A stretch of 64,000 nucleotides of DNA from contig JAEWIE010000050.1 in NCBI GenBank assembly GCA_023387375.1, positions 26,314 to 90,313 on the forward strand, read 5' to 3'. Below are positions 1 to 8,440 of the stretch, in pieces. The notes under the pieces were generated by a model, which saw only the letters and a list, made by a program, of their open reading frames with translations, was not told the DNA's origin and searched no databases. The number at the start of each line of letters is the position of its first letter. The first letter of the stretch is position 1. This stretch comes from Bacteroidota bacterium. Lineage in GTDB: Bacteria > Bacteroidota > Bacteroidia > Flavobacteriales > Weeksellaceae. The translations under genes were made by a program, and so were the position numbers.

Positions 1-3
1 TAT

Positions 4-37
4 AAATCCCCCGAATTATTACTAATTCAGGGGATTT
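4..37 (-). terminator. Hairpin downstream of the beta-barrel gene
   Basis: An inverted repeat pairs positions 4-11 with 30-37, and 13-17 with 24-28, around one C/A mismatch and a 6-nt loop. It lies 24 nt after the stop codon of the minus-strand gene ending at 61. The run of T after the stem is weak on both strands, so it may be a bidirectional terminator shared with a gene outside the window. Confidence 0.65.
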
Positions 38-60
38 AAGTATAGGTTCTTTTTCTTCTT

Positions 61-687
61 TTAGAATGCGTAACCTAGTCCGACCATAAATAAGCTTGGA
101 CGGTTGTCATAACGCACGGTGTAATTCTCACCCGCCACATTGTTGTTAATAAACTCACGTTGGTCTTTGTTGAATGCACCTTCGTAGCGTGCGTTGATCA
201 AGAGTTTACTTACTTTCACTTGGGCTCCAAATTGATATCCTACTGTAAAGTTAGATTCTGCATTTTCTTTGAAATCATTGTATTGATTGTCTGTGCTGAG
301 GTTATAGCTTGCAACTGGTCCCACAAAGACTCCGAGTTGATCCCCTAGTACGTTTAACCCAACAAGAACAGGCAAGTCCACACGATTGCTTTTTGCTTCA
401 ATCGTTGTATTGGTTACAGGATCCGTTAATTCATTTTTGAACGTTGTGTAATAAAGTTCTGGCATAATAAACAGGGATGTAGGCAAATCAATTTTTGCAG
501 AGAGTCCCACATTGAATCCTGTATTGTTCTTGCCGTTCGAATTGTAGGCATCGGTGGCAGAGTTTGAAATGTTTTTCCAAGTTGGTTTCCCGGTTGGAAA
601 TAATAAATTGGCTTTCGCGGCAAGAGAGACTTGCGCAGAAAGCGTTACGGATAGACCGATTAAAGCGGCGCTGACTAATTTCTTCAT
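61..687 (-). CDS. Outer-membrane beta-barrel protein
   Basis: This 208-residue protein has a typical N-terminal signal peptide (MKKLVSAALIGLSVTLSAQVSLA, about 20 residues, with cleavage probably near the Ala-rich end). The mature part is made of alternating amphipathic strands rich in Gly, Asn and Tyr and ends in an aromatic residue (GLGYAF), as outer-membrane barrels usually do. The family resembles the Bacteroidota 'porin family/outer membrane beta-barrel' proteins (PorT-like size). The start codon lies 2 nt from the end of mlaF, so it is probably the last gene of a mlaE-mlaF-barrel operon. Being next to a lipid-transport ABC module suggests, but does not prove, a role at the outer membrane in the same process. 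The exact substrate or function is unknown. Confidence 0.8.
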   Translation of the reverse strand: MKKLVSAALIGLSVTLSAQVSLAAKANLLFPTGKPTWKNISNSATDAYNSNGKNNTGFNVGLSAKIDLPTSLFIMPELYYTTFKNELTDPVTNTTIEAKSNRVDLPVLVGLNVLGDQLGVFVGPVASYNLSTDNQYNDFKENAESNFTVGYQFGAQVKVSKLLINARYEGAFNKDQREFINNNVAGENYTVRYDNRPSLFMVGLGYAF

Positions 688-689
688 TG

Positions 690-1490
690 TTATTCAGGTT
701 TCGTTATTTGATTTTCGATTGAGGTTTTGTCGGTACTCAAAAAGTATTTTCTTAATTCCTTAAAGAGTTCGGAAGAGTAAACAAAGTCAATTAGGTTTTT
801 ATTCCCTGCTGTGATTACATTGTTTTTATCTCCCTCCCATTCCAAAATTCCTTCTCGTAGGTATACAATTTTCTCGCCAATCGTCATCACCGAATTCATA
901 TCGTGCGTATTTATGATAGTCGTCGTGTTGTATTCCTTCGTGATTTCAAGAATCAAATCATCGATAACATTCGAAGTATAAGGGTCTAAGCCCGAATTGG
1001 GCTCGTCACAAAATAAGTACTTTGGATTGTTCACAATGGCTCTTGCAATAGCCACTCTTTTTTGCATCCCTCCCGAAATCTCGGCAGGATATTTTCTCTG
1101 TGCGTTGTCAAGACGAACGAGACCCATCACCTGAAAGGCTCTTCTTTTTTTCTCCCGAAAAGTTAGGTTTGTGAACATATCGAGTGGAAACGTTATGTTT
1201 TGTTCCACAGTTAAGGAGTCAAAAAGAGCGCTTCCCTGAAAAAGGGTTCCAATTTCAGCGCGAAGAGATTGTTTTTCGTCACGCCCCATTTTCATAATGT
1301 CGCGTCCGTCGAATAAGATTGTCCCACTCGTGGGTTCATGTACATTAAGCAGAGACTTTAAAAAGACGGTTTTTCCAGATCCACTTTGCCCTATAATTAA
1401 ATTGACCTTACCCGTTTCAAAAGTAGTTGTAATGCCCTTAAGTACAGCTGTACCGTCAAAGCTCTTTTTTAAATTTTTAACCTCTATCAT
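690..1490 (-). CDS. mlaF: MlaF-like ABC transporter ATP-binding protein
   Basis: This is the ATPase of an MCE/Mla-type phospholipid transport system, acting on the cytoplasmic face of the inner membrane. The 266-residue protein shows Walker A (GQSGSGKT, residues 34-41), the signature ISGGMQKRVAIARA, Walker B ending in FCDEPNSGLDP and a switch His (INTHDM). I chose the ATG at 1490: it overlaps the mlaE stop by one base (TAATG), and the family starts with MIEVKNLKKSF. The upstream in-frame start at 1550 would run 60 nt into mlaE. The mlaD-type gene is not in this operon but lies at 10710 on the other strand. Identification as an Mla-type ATPase is firm from sequence plus the neighbouring permease. 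Confidence 0.92.
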   Translation of the reverse strand: MIEVKNLKKSFDGTAVLKGITTTFETGKVNLIIGQSGSGKTVFLKSLLNVHEPTSGTILFDGRDIMKMGRDEKQSLRAEIGTLFQGSALFDSLTVEQNITFPLDMFTNLTFREKKRRAFQVMGLVRLDNAQRKYPAEISGGMQKRVAIARAIVNNPKYLFCDEPNSGLDPYTSNVIDDLILEITKEYNTTTIINTHDMNSVMTIGEKIVYLREGILEWEGDKNNVITAGNKNLIDFVYSSELFKELRKYFLSTDKTSIENQITKPE

Positions 1491-2242
1491 TAGCTTAAGA
1501 TCATTTGGGTTAATATAAGCTCGGAGATGATAATAAAGACCATTGTCCAAACTACCGCCTGCGTGCTGGCGCGCCCCACTTCTAAGGAGCCTCCTTTCAC
1601 ATTGTATCCGAAATAGGCTGGAACTGTAGCGATAATAAATGCGAACACGATGGTTTTAGTGAAGGCGTAGTAATAAAACAAAGTGGGCATATACATTTGG
1701 ATACCAGAAACATATTCGCCTGAAGTCCAGTTGCCCGTAAATTCTCCCGCAAGATATCCTCCAAAAATACCGACTGTAATACTTAGTGCAATAAGAAGAG
1801 GGTTAAAGAGGACGCATGCAATTATTTTTGGAAGTATAAGAAAGTTGGCCGAATTAACTCCCATAATATCAAGGGCGTCAATTTGTTCCGAGACTCTCAT
1901 GGTTCCGATGCTTGAAGCAATGTAGGATCCCACCTTTCCTGCAAGTACAAGAGCAATAATGGTGGGAGAGAATTCTAGTACCAAAACCGCTTTTGTTGCA
2001 TACCCTACAAAGCTAGTGGGTATGGGAAATGACGAGGCATCGAAGTTGTTAAACATTTGGATTGCAACAACCGCACCGACAAATATGGAGGTGAAAACGA
2101 CAAGACCAAATGAATTCACACCCAGGTCATATATTTCTCGCATCAAAAGCCTCCAAAAAACGGCAGCCTTTTGGGGACGGCGGATGCTTTTTCCCATAAG
2201 CATGAAATACTCGCCAAATGCGGTTAAAAACTTTTTTGTCAT
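1490..2242 (-). CDS. mlaE: MlaE-family lipid ABC transporter permease
   Basis: This 250-residue integral membrane protein of the MlaE/YrbE family is the permease partner of MlaF in moving phospholipids between membranes. It has about five hydrophobic segments. Conserved features of the family are the N-terminal interfacial helix, the central stretch LEFSPTIIALVLAGKVGSYIASSIGTMRVSEQIDAL (split here: residues around LAGKVGS and GTMRVSEQIDAL) and the C-terminal GxxVGxASTQAVVWT-like segment. It is translationally coupled to mlaF. It is first in its operon, with a Bacteroidota-type promoter box only 4 nt before the ATG. Confidence 0.92.
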   Translation of the reverse strand: MTKKFLTAFGEYFMLMGKSIRRPQKAAVFWRLLMREIYDLGVNSFGLVVFTSIFVGAVVAIQMFNNFDASSFPIPTSFVGYATKAVLVLEFSPTIIALVLAGKVGSYIASSIGTMRVSEQIDALDIMGVNSANFLILPKIIACVLFNPLLIALSITVGIFGGYLAGEFTGNWTSGEYVSGIQMYMPTLFYYYAFTKTIVFAFIIATVPAYFGYNVKGGSLEVGRASTQAVVWTMVFIIISELILTQMILS

Positions 2243-2246
2243 ACTG

Positions 2247-2254
2247 CGAAAGTA
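2247..2254 (-). promoter_or_regulatory. Candidate -7 box for mlaE
   Basis: On the minus strand the sequence TACTTTCG (TAnnTTTG with one mismatch) ends 4 nt before the mlaE ATG. No clear -33 TTG is seen at the usual distance. If used, the transcript would be essentially leaderless. Confidence 0.4.
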
Positions 2255-2273
2255 ATATTTATATTTTAATTAC

Positions 2274-2293
2274 GTTCTACTACGGCGTAGAAC
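2274..2293 (-). terminator. Hairpin between queE and mlaE
   Basis: A perfect 7-bp stem (GTTCTAC at 2274-2280 and GTAGAAC at 2287-2293) with a 6-nt loop lies 16 nt after the queE stop. No proper U-run follows on the minus strand, so it may be a weak terminator or an mRNA 3'-end stabiliser. Confidence 0.5.
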
Positions 2294-2309
2294 CTTATTG
2301 CTAACTGCT

Positions 2310-2939
2310 CTAGGGAATATTTAAATATTTATGAGTCTGTACGGAGGCTTGCCACTGTGGATTTTCCAAGATAAAGTCTGTTATTTTTGGATACATTACC
2401 TCGCGTTTTCCCCACTCGCTTTGCAAATACAGTCGGCAGTTTTGAGAGACTTTTTCAGCCTGCTCTTGTGCAAACTTAAAATCATTTTGATTAAAAATAA
2501 TCATTTTTAATTCATGTGCCTTTTGATAAATTTCTTCTAATGGCAGGCCTGTTTTTTTCGGTGAAAGCGTAATCCAATCTAGCGTTCCACTCATAGGGTA
2601 GGCTCCAGAGGTTTCTATATGAATTGTACATCCGCGCTCTTTTAACTTCTCAGTTAAAAAATCGAGATTCCACATTAGAGGCTCTCCCCCTGTTAGAACG
2701 ATTGTTTTGCACTGGTTTGCCGCGGTATCTGCGACTTGTTCTACGTCGAGTAAAGGATGGATTTTCGGATCCCAACTTTCCTTTACATCGCACCAGTGAC
2801 ACCCCACATCACATCCTCCTAATCGGATAAAGTAAGCCGCCTTGCCTGTATGGGCCCCTTCACCTTGGATGGTGTAAAAATGCTCCATGACCGGCAGCAT
2901 TTTTCCTTCTTTTAATAATTGTTCTTGATTATCTATCAT
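2310..2939 (-). CDS. queE: 7-carboxy-7-deazaguanine synthase (QueE)
   Basis: QueE is a radical-SAM enzyme converting 6-carboxytetrahydropterin to 7-carboxy-7-deazaguanine in the queuosine pathway. The cluster-binding motif is visible as CDVGCHWC (CxxxCxxC), following YTIQGEGAHTGKAAYFIRLGG, both characteristic of the Bacteroidota QueE branch. A GGEPLMW motif for SAM binding follows. The track start at 2969 gives ten extra residues. I prefer the ATG at 2939 (MIDNQEQLLKEGKMLPVMEHF), because the family normally begins about 15-20 residues before the LPxMExFYTIQGEG segment. The other queuosine genes are not nearby. Confidence 0.9.
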   Translation of the reverse strand: MIDNQEQLLKEGKMLPVMEHFYTIQGEGAHTGKAAYFIRLGGCDVGCHWCDVKESWDPKIHPLLDVEQVADTAANQCKTIVLTGGEPLMWNLDFLTEKLKERGCTIHIETSGAYPMSGTLDWITLSPKKTGLPLEEIYQKAHELKMIIFNQNDFKFAQEQAEKVSQNCRLYLQSEWGKREVMYPKITDFILENPQWQASVQTHKYLNIP

Positions 2940-2985
2940 TTTGTATTCAACATGGAAACTTAATTCCACTGTGTTTTTCTAGTTT

Positions 2986-3861
2986 TTAGCCTCTGCGTTT
3001 GTAGGCTAACAGTGTGTTTTTCATGAGCATTGCTCTGGTCATTGGGCCAACACCTCCCGGAACTGGTGTGATCCAGCTCGCTTTTTCTTTGCAACCTTCA
3101 TAATCCACGTCTCCCTCCAAATGGTACCCACGCTCTCCCGTATCTTCAACGCGAGTAATCCCAACGTCAATAATCACAACGCCTTCTTTCACCATATCTT
3201 CTTTTAGGTATTTCGGAGCGCCTAGAGCCACCACGATAATGTCTGCTTTTCGTGTATATTCTTCTATGTTTTGGGTATGGCTATGTACGAGAGTCACCGT
3301 TGCATCACCAGGGTCTCCTTTGCTGCTTAATAGAATGCTCATCGGACGACCCACAATACGGCTCCTTCCAATGACTACGCAGTTTTTCCCTCTTGTACTT
3401 ATGTTGTAACGCTCTAGTAGAGTCATGATTCCGTAAGGTGTAGCCGGTAAAAAAGCTTCCATTTCTAAGGCCATTCTTCCAAAGTTTTCTGGATGAAAGC
3501 CGTCGACATCTTTTAAGGGATCAATTGCATTAATGATGCGTTCTTGATCAATTCCTTTTGGCAAAGGAAGTTGAACGATAAATCCGTCAATCGCAGGATC
3601 TTGATTTAGTTTTTCAATTTCTGCAAGGAGTTCGGACTCATTTACGGTGTCCGATAGGCGAATTAAAGTGGACTCGAAACCTACCTCTTTGCAATCTTTC
3701 ACCTTGCTATTTACATAGGCTTTGCTTGCGCCATTTTCGCCCACAAGGATGGCTGCTAAATGAGGAGCACGGAGCTGCTGAGCCAAAATTTTATCTACCT
3801 CTACTTTAATTTCGCTTTTGATGTCTTTCGAAACCTTGATTCCGTCTAGTATTTGAGCCAT
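2986..3861 (-). CDS. folD: Methylenetetrahydrofolate dehydrogenase/cyclohydrolase
   Basis: FolD is a bifunctional cytoplasmic enzyme (NADP-dependent 5,10-methylene-THF dehydrogenase and 5,10-methenyl-THF cyclohydrolase) of one-carbon metabolism. At 291 residues it has the usual family length. Visible motifs are the catalytic-lysine segment around AYVNSKVKDCKEVGF, VQLPLPKGID, the nucleotide-binding GRSRIVGRPMSILL and the C-terminal signature PVPGGVGPMTRAML. It lies between queE and pgi on the same strand, 27 nt after the pgi stop is crossed, so the two may be co-transcribed. Confidence 0.96.
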   Translation of the reverse strand: MAQILDGIKVSKDIKSEIKVEVDKILAQQLRAPHLAAILVGENGASKAYVNSKVKDCKEVGFESTLIRLSDTVNESELLAEIEKLNQDPAIDGFIVQLPLPKGIDQERIINAIDPLKDVDGFHPENFGRMALEMEAFLPATPYGIMTLLERYNISTRGKNCVVIGRSRIVGRPMSILLSSKGDPGDATVTLVHSHTQNIEEYTRKADIIVVALGAPKYLKEDMVKEGVVIIDVGITRVEDTGERGYHLEGDVDYEGCKEKASWITPVPGGVGPMTRAMLMKNTLLAYKRRG

Positions 3862-3888
3862 AATTCTGATTTTTGCAAAAATGATATT

Positions 3889-5535
3889 TTATTGATTGTT
3901 TGCTTTGTAGTAATTAAGTAATCCGTTAGTGGAGCTGTCAAGCCTAGTGGTTTTCTCCTTGTTTTGCAGTTCAGGAAGTATTCCTTTGGCTAGTACCTTA
4001 CCAAGCTCAACACCAAACTGATCAAAGCTAAATACATTCCAGATTATCCCTTGTACAAATATTTTATGTTCATATAGTGCAATTAGCTCGCCTAATGAGA
4101 AAGGGGTAAGTTCCTTAAACAAAAGTGAGTTGGTCGGAATGTTTCCTTTAAATACTTTGAAATTAACAAGCTTTTCAATTTGTTTTTCGTCCTGACCGCT
4201 TTCGCGAAGTTCAGCCTCCGCTTCCTCTTTTGTTTTTCCAAATGCCAAAGCTTTAGTCTGTGCAAAGTAATTTGCCATCAATTTGGGCTGGTGATCAGAG
4301 ACCGAATTTAAAGATTCTACATACCCAATAAAATCAGAAGGTATGAGTTCTGTGCCTTGATGTATTAATTGATAAAAGGCGTGCTGCCCATTGGTGCCTG
4401 GTTCTCCCCAAATAATGGGTCCCGTTTCATAATCAACAAAATTTCCATTTCGATCCACGCTTTTGCCATTGCTTTCCATGTCGCCTTGTTGTAAGTAAGC
4501 TGCAAAGCGATCTAGATATTGAGAATAGGGAAGAATCGCATACGACGACGCATCGTAAAAATTTCGATACCATATTCCAAGTAGCCCCATTAATACAGGA
4601 ATATTCTGCTCTAAAGGTGCTGTTTTGAAATGAGTGTCCGTTTTGTGAGCTCCTTTTAGTAGAGATTCGAAATTCTCATACCCCACAGCAAGCACAATGC
4701 TTAGTCCAATGGCGCTCCAAAGCGAATATCGGCCTCCAACCCAATCCCAGAATTCAAAAATTGAATCCTTCGAAATTCCAAACTCCTCGACCGCTTTCGT
4801 ATTGGTTGAAAGGGCGACAAAATGCTTCGCCACGTCGTTTGGCGTTGCGCCCTTTTCTAGTAGCCACTGTTTTGCAGATTGTGCATTAGTCATGGTTTCC
4901 TGTGTGGTAAAGGTCTTGGAAGCCACGATGAAGAGTGTTGTTTCTGGATTTAGAGGTTTAAGTACTTCGGCAATGTGATTGCCATCGACGTTAGAAACAA
5001 AATGGACATTTAATCTCGTCTTATAATGCTTAAGAGCCGAGACCACCATGACAGGACCTAAATCAGATCCACCAATACCAATATTTACAACATCAGTGAT
5101 GGGTTTATGGGTATACCCTTTATGATTCCCTGAAATTATATTTTCAGAAAACGATTTCATTTGATCTAAAACTCTTTTAATTTGCGGCTTTATATCTTGT
5201 CCATCCACAAATAGGGGCTCGGCGGAAAAATCCCGAAGAGCTGTATGAAGAACAGCGCGGTTTTCAGTCTCATTGATTTTTTCGCCTGAAAACATAGCTT
5301 GAATGGACTTCTCTAATTCGCATTCTTTCGCTAATTGAAGAAGTAAATCTTTGGTTTTTTGATCTATTAAATTCTTCGAGTAATCAAATAGATAATGGTC
5401 ACTTGCAATAGAAAAAGTTTCAAAACGCTTGCTGTCTTGGGCAAACAAGGTGCGTAAATCAAAATTTTGAGCTGAAAAATGAGCTTGTAGTTCCTTCCAT
5501 GTGTGGGTTTGAGATGGATTTATTTTTGAAAGCAT
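3889..5535 (-). CDS. pgi: Glucose-6-phosphate isomerase
   Basis: Pgi interconverts glucose-6-phosphate and fructose-6-phosphate in glycolysis and gluconeogenesis. The 548-residue length matches the long bacterial/eukaryotic PGI type. The sequence shows the sugar-phosphate-binding NIGIGGSDLGP, the first PGI signature region around FVSNVDGNHI, DWVGGRYSLWSAIGLS and the second signature in GPIIWGEPGTNGQHAFYQLIHQGT. No truncation or unusual insertion is seen. A 237-bp intergenic region holding a structured inverted repeat separates it from lon upstream. Confidence 0.97.
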   Translation of the reverse strand: MLSKINPSQTHTWKELQAHFSAQNFDLRTLFAQDSKRFETFSIASDHYLFDYSKNLIDQKTKDLLLQLAKECELEKSIQAMFSGEKINETENRAVLHTALRDFSAEPLFVDGQDIKPQIKRVLDQMKSFSENIISGNHKGYTHKPITDVVNIGIGGSDLGPVMVVSALKHYKTRLNVHFVSNVDGNHIAEVLKPLNPETTLFIVASKTFTTQETMTNAQSAKQWLLEKGATPNDVAKHFVALSTNTKAVEEFGISKDSIFEFWDWVGGRYSLWSAIGLSIVLAVGYENFESLLKGAHKTDTHFKTAPLEQNIPVLMGLLGIWYRNFYDASSYAILPYSQYLDRFAAYLQQGDMESNGKSVDRNGNFVDYETGPIIWGEPGTNGQHAFYQLIHQGTELIPSDFIGYVESLNSVSDHQPKLMANYFAQTKALAFGKTKEEAEAELRESGQDEKQIEKLVNFKVFKGNIPTNSLLFKELTPFSLGELIALYEHKIFVQGIIWNVFSFDQFGVELGKVLAKGILPELQNKEKTTRLDSSTNGLLNYYKANNQ

Positions 5536-5690
5536 AAAGTACTTTGTTTGTTGAATTAAATTTGAGGTCGTAAAATTACGTAAATTATCACCTTTTGCCT
5601 ATATTTTACCTAAGTGATATTGTAAAATCATAACCTTTCTATGTCATCATTCGAAGGAAAAGCCTTTCGCTTTTTCATGGAAAATTAAAT

Positions 5691-5751
5691 TGCCAGTGCG
5701 CGAAGTCCTAATCACAAAACAAAGTTTCGTAGTAGCCTTCTTGCACTGGCA
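5691..5751. repeat. Long hairpin in the lon-pgi gap
   Basis: Positions 5691-5699 (TGCCAGTGC) pair perfectly with 5743-5751 (GCACTGGCA). Inside, GAAG (5702-5705) pairs with CTTC (5737-5740), and CTA (5708-5710) with TAG (5733-5735), leaving a 22-nt apical loop. The gap between pgi and lon (5536-5772) holds no ORF. This could be a structured RNA element in the lon 3' region or the pgi leader, a rho-independent end lacking a U-run, or a tiny mobile repeat. I do not recognise a known RNA family. Confidence 0.4.
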
Positions 5752-5772
5752 GAATTATAAGTCTTTTCTTTT

Positions 5773-8175
5773 TTAACCTATAGCTATATCAATTACCTCA
5801 CTCATTTTAGTAACGTAATGAATTTTGAGATTTTTCAAGTAATCTTTTTTAATCTCATCTACGTCTTTTCGGTTGGCCTTGCAAAGGATCACTTCGCGAA
5901 TTCCAGCGCGGTTCGCGGCAAGAAGTTTCTCTTTGATCCCACCCACAGGAAGCACTTTTCCTCGTAGAGTAATCTCGCCCGTCATGGCCAAGTGAGGTTT
6001 CACTTTGTTGTTCTTAAAACTTGAGACCATGGAGGTTAGCATCGCAATTCCAGCAGAAGGTCCATCTTTAGGAGTGGCGCCTTCAGGTACGTGCACGTGG
6101 ATGTTAAAAGAACTGACATCTTCCTGCTTTAGGCCTAATTCCAAATACTTGGCCTTAATGTATTCCAATGCAATGGTTGCTGATTCTTTCATGACATTCC
6201 CTAGATTTCCTGTCATGGTCAGATTGCCTTTACCGGCACTTAAAATACTTTCAATGAATAGAATGTCTCCTCCAACGCTGGTCCATGCTAATCCTGTAAC
6301 CACTCCAGGAACTCCAGAAATTTCAGAGGCTGTTTTCTCCCTAGGTACTCCCAAAATTTGATCAATCTGCGTTAGACTTAATTTGGTTTCATATTCATTA
6401 CCCATCGCTGTTTGTAGAGCCACCCAGCGAGCAATAGATGCAATTCGTTTCTCTAGGGTTCTTACTCCCGATTCTGAGGTATGACTCTCAATGATATGTT
6501 TTAGTTCCTTGTTTCCTAATTTAAAGGCCTTGGAATCCAGTCCTGAGTTTTCTTGTTGCTTTTGGATAAGGTGTCTTTTGGCAATTTCAATCTTTTCTTC
6601 GGTTGTATATCCCGCAATTTCAATAATTTCCATCCGGTCTAACAAAGGAGATTGAATGGTGGAAAGGGTGTTGGAAGTTGCAATAAACATCACTTTTGAA
6701 AGGTCGTATCCATATTCTAGATAATTGTCGTAGAAACTATGGTTTTGCTCGGGGTCTAAAACCTCTAACAAGGCCGAGCTTGGATCTCCGTGGACGCCTT
6801 GTCCAATTTTGTCGATTTCATCGAGGACCACCACTGGATTTGAGGTGCCCGATTTTTTAATTGACTGCAAAATTCGACCTGCCATCGCTCCAATATAGGT
6901 TTTGCGGTGCCCCCGAATTTCACTCTCGTCATGTAAGCCTCCAAGTGAGACGCGTACGTAATTCCTTCCCAGTGCAGTGGCGATGGATTTGCCTAAAGAG
7001 GTTTTCCCTACTCCTGGAGGACCCGTAAGGCAAAGTATAGGCGATTTCATATTGTCTTTTAACTTGAGCACTGCCATGTGTTCAAGGATTCTTTTTTTGA
7101 TGTCTTCAAGTCCAAAATGCTCTCGATCTAAAATTCGCTGTGCTTTTTTAATTTCAACCGAATCTTTCGAAAATCGGTTCCAAGGTAGATCCGTGAAAAA
7201 GTCTAAATAATTTCGCTGTACATTGTAGTCTGGCGAATTTGGATGTTGTCGTGACAAGCGATTAAGTTCTTTTTCGAAATGCTCCTGTACTTTGGGATCC
7301 CAAGAGATTTTGCTTGCTTTTTCACGTAATTCCTCGGCATCGCTTTCGGCTCCCCCACCGAGTTCTTCTTGAATGGTGCGAATTTGTTGGTTTAGGTAGT
7401 ATTCTCTTTGTTGCTTGTCGAGGTCCTTGGAGGTTTTTTGATGGATTTGATTGCGAAGCTCTAATTTTTTGAATTCTTCGTGCATATAGGAATAGCAGCG
7501 CTTTGCTCTTTTCATCAAACTTTTTTCCTCAAGAAGACTTTGTTTGCTTTCAACACTAAAGTTTCCATTCGTGCAAATGAAGTTTAGTAGATCTTCATTT
7601 TGCGTGAGATTGTTAATGGCAAAGTTGGCCGCATTCGGAATGTTTGGATCCAGCTGAATGATTTTAAGTGCAAGATCTTTGATGTTCTCGATGAGCGCTT
7701 CATACGTTTGTTTATCTCTTGTGGAGGACTCCGTCAGCTGCTCGATGGTGGCTGTGAAAAAAGGATGCTGCTCGACGTAATTTTTCACCTTAAATCGACG
7801 CATTCCTTTCGTGATTGCCGTAATATTTCCTTCTGGTAGCGTGATAACTTTGACGATTTTAGCGAGGGTTCCAATCTGGTACAAATCAGAAGGGTTGGGA
7901 TTCTCTAGATCGCTGTTTTTTTGACTAATAATCCCAATAATGGTTCCTTTTTTCTGCGCGTCTTCTAAAAGTTTCTTGCTTTGTTCACGCCCTGCCGTAA
8001 TCGGAATGATCACTTGAGGAAACATTACGAGATTTCTTACGGGAAGAATAGGGTATAGTTTCTGGCTGTCTAACTGAGTTTTAACTTCCAAATCAATCCC
8101 ACTTAAGTCTTGTGCGAAAACGGTAAAATCATCCTCCAAAAGTCCTTCTAAATTCATGTCTTCAAATTCGATCAT
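5773..8175 (-). CDS. lon: ATP-dependent protease La
   Basis: Lon is a cytoplasmic AAA+ serine protease degrading misfolded and regulatory proteins. The 800-residue protein has the N-terminal LON substrate-recognition domain (about 40-240, starting at LYPILPVRNLVMFP), a coiled-coil segment, the AAA+ module with Walker A GPPGVGKT (385-392) and the C-terminal protease domain with the Ser-Lys dyad, Ser707 in KDGPSAGIAM and Lys750 in GGIKEKLL. The spacing of 43 residues equals that of E. coli Ser679/Lys722. The start at 8175 is followed by an acidic extension typical of Bacteroidota Lon. A perfect palindrome lies just upstream (8188-8204) and may be a regulator site. Confidence 0.97.
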   Translation of the reverse strand: MIEFEDMNLEGLLEDDFTVFAQDLSGIDLEVKTQLDSQKLYPILPVRNLVMFPQVIIPITAGREQSKKLLEDAQKKGTIIGIISQKNSDLENPNPSDLYQIGTLAKIVKVITLPEGNITAITKGMRRFKVKNYVEQHPFFTATIEQLTESSTRDKQTYEALIENIKDLALKIIQLDPNIPNAANFAINNLTQNEDLLNFICTNGNFSVESKQSLLEEKSLMKRAKRCYSYMHEEFKKLELRNQIHQKTSKDLDKQQREYYLNQQIRTIQEELGGGAESDAEELREKASKISWDPKVQEHFEKELNRLSRQHPNSPDYNVQRNYLDFFTDLPWNRFSKDSVEIKKAQRILDREHFGLEDIKKRILEHMAVLKLKDNMKSPILCLTGPPGVGKTSLGKSIATALGRNYVRVSLGGLHDESEIRGHRKTYIGAMAGRILQSIKKSGTSNPVVVLDEIDKIGQGVHGDPSSALLEVLDPEQNHSFYDNYLEYGYDLSKVMFIATSNTLSTIQSPLLDRMEIIEIAGYTTEEKIEIAKRHLIQKQQENSGLDSKAFKLGNKELKHIIESHTSESGVRTLEKRIASIARWVALQTAMGNEYETKLSLTQIDQILGVPREKTASEISGVPGVVTGLAWTSVGGDILFIESILSAGKGNLTMTGNLGNVMKESATIALEYIKAKYLELGLKQEDVSSFNIHVHVPEGATPKDGPSAGIAMLTSMVSSFKNNKVKPHLAMTGEITLRGKVLPVGGIKEKLLAANRAGIREVILCKANRKDVDEIKKDYLKNLKIHYVTKMSEVIDIAIG

Positions 8176-8187
8176 AATATTATTGTA

Positions 8188-8204
8188 AATGACAAATTGT
8201 CATT
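8188..8204. promoter_or_regulatory. Perfect 17-bp palindrome upstream of lon
   Basis: AATGACAA-A-TTGTCATT is a perfect inverted repeat with 8-bp arms and a one-base centre, 13 nt before the lon ATG. A one-base loop cannot form a stable RNA hairpin, so a dimeric DNA-binding protein site is the simplest reading. A half-conserved -7-like box (ACAATTTG on the minus strand) lies inside it. The rest of the 265-bp lon-ppiD gap shows no gene. Confidence 0.6.
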
Positions 8205-8440
8205 GTGTTTGCGTTGTGCCGCCGCGGAGAATCTATTGTTTGTCAGAAATCCGCTCCTGCATAGGTTTTAAAAGAGGACTGCTCAATTCTTATGCCATTT
8301 GTGTGAGTAGAGGGATTGTAGACATATTTTCCAATTTTTCAGATTCATCGGTATTTTGTGCAAAAACAAAGTCGAAATATTTTTTTTCTAATAGGTTAAA
8401 AATGTGTATTTTCGCACACTGATTAAAAAGTTTAAATAGA

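Noticed and set aside
8189..8422. A 77-residue plus-strand ORF in the lon-ppiD gap.
   Set aside because: It has a Cys-rich, unconserved-looking composition, no signal or motif, and overlaps the palindrome near lon and the likely ppiD promoter region.
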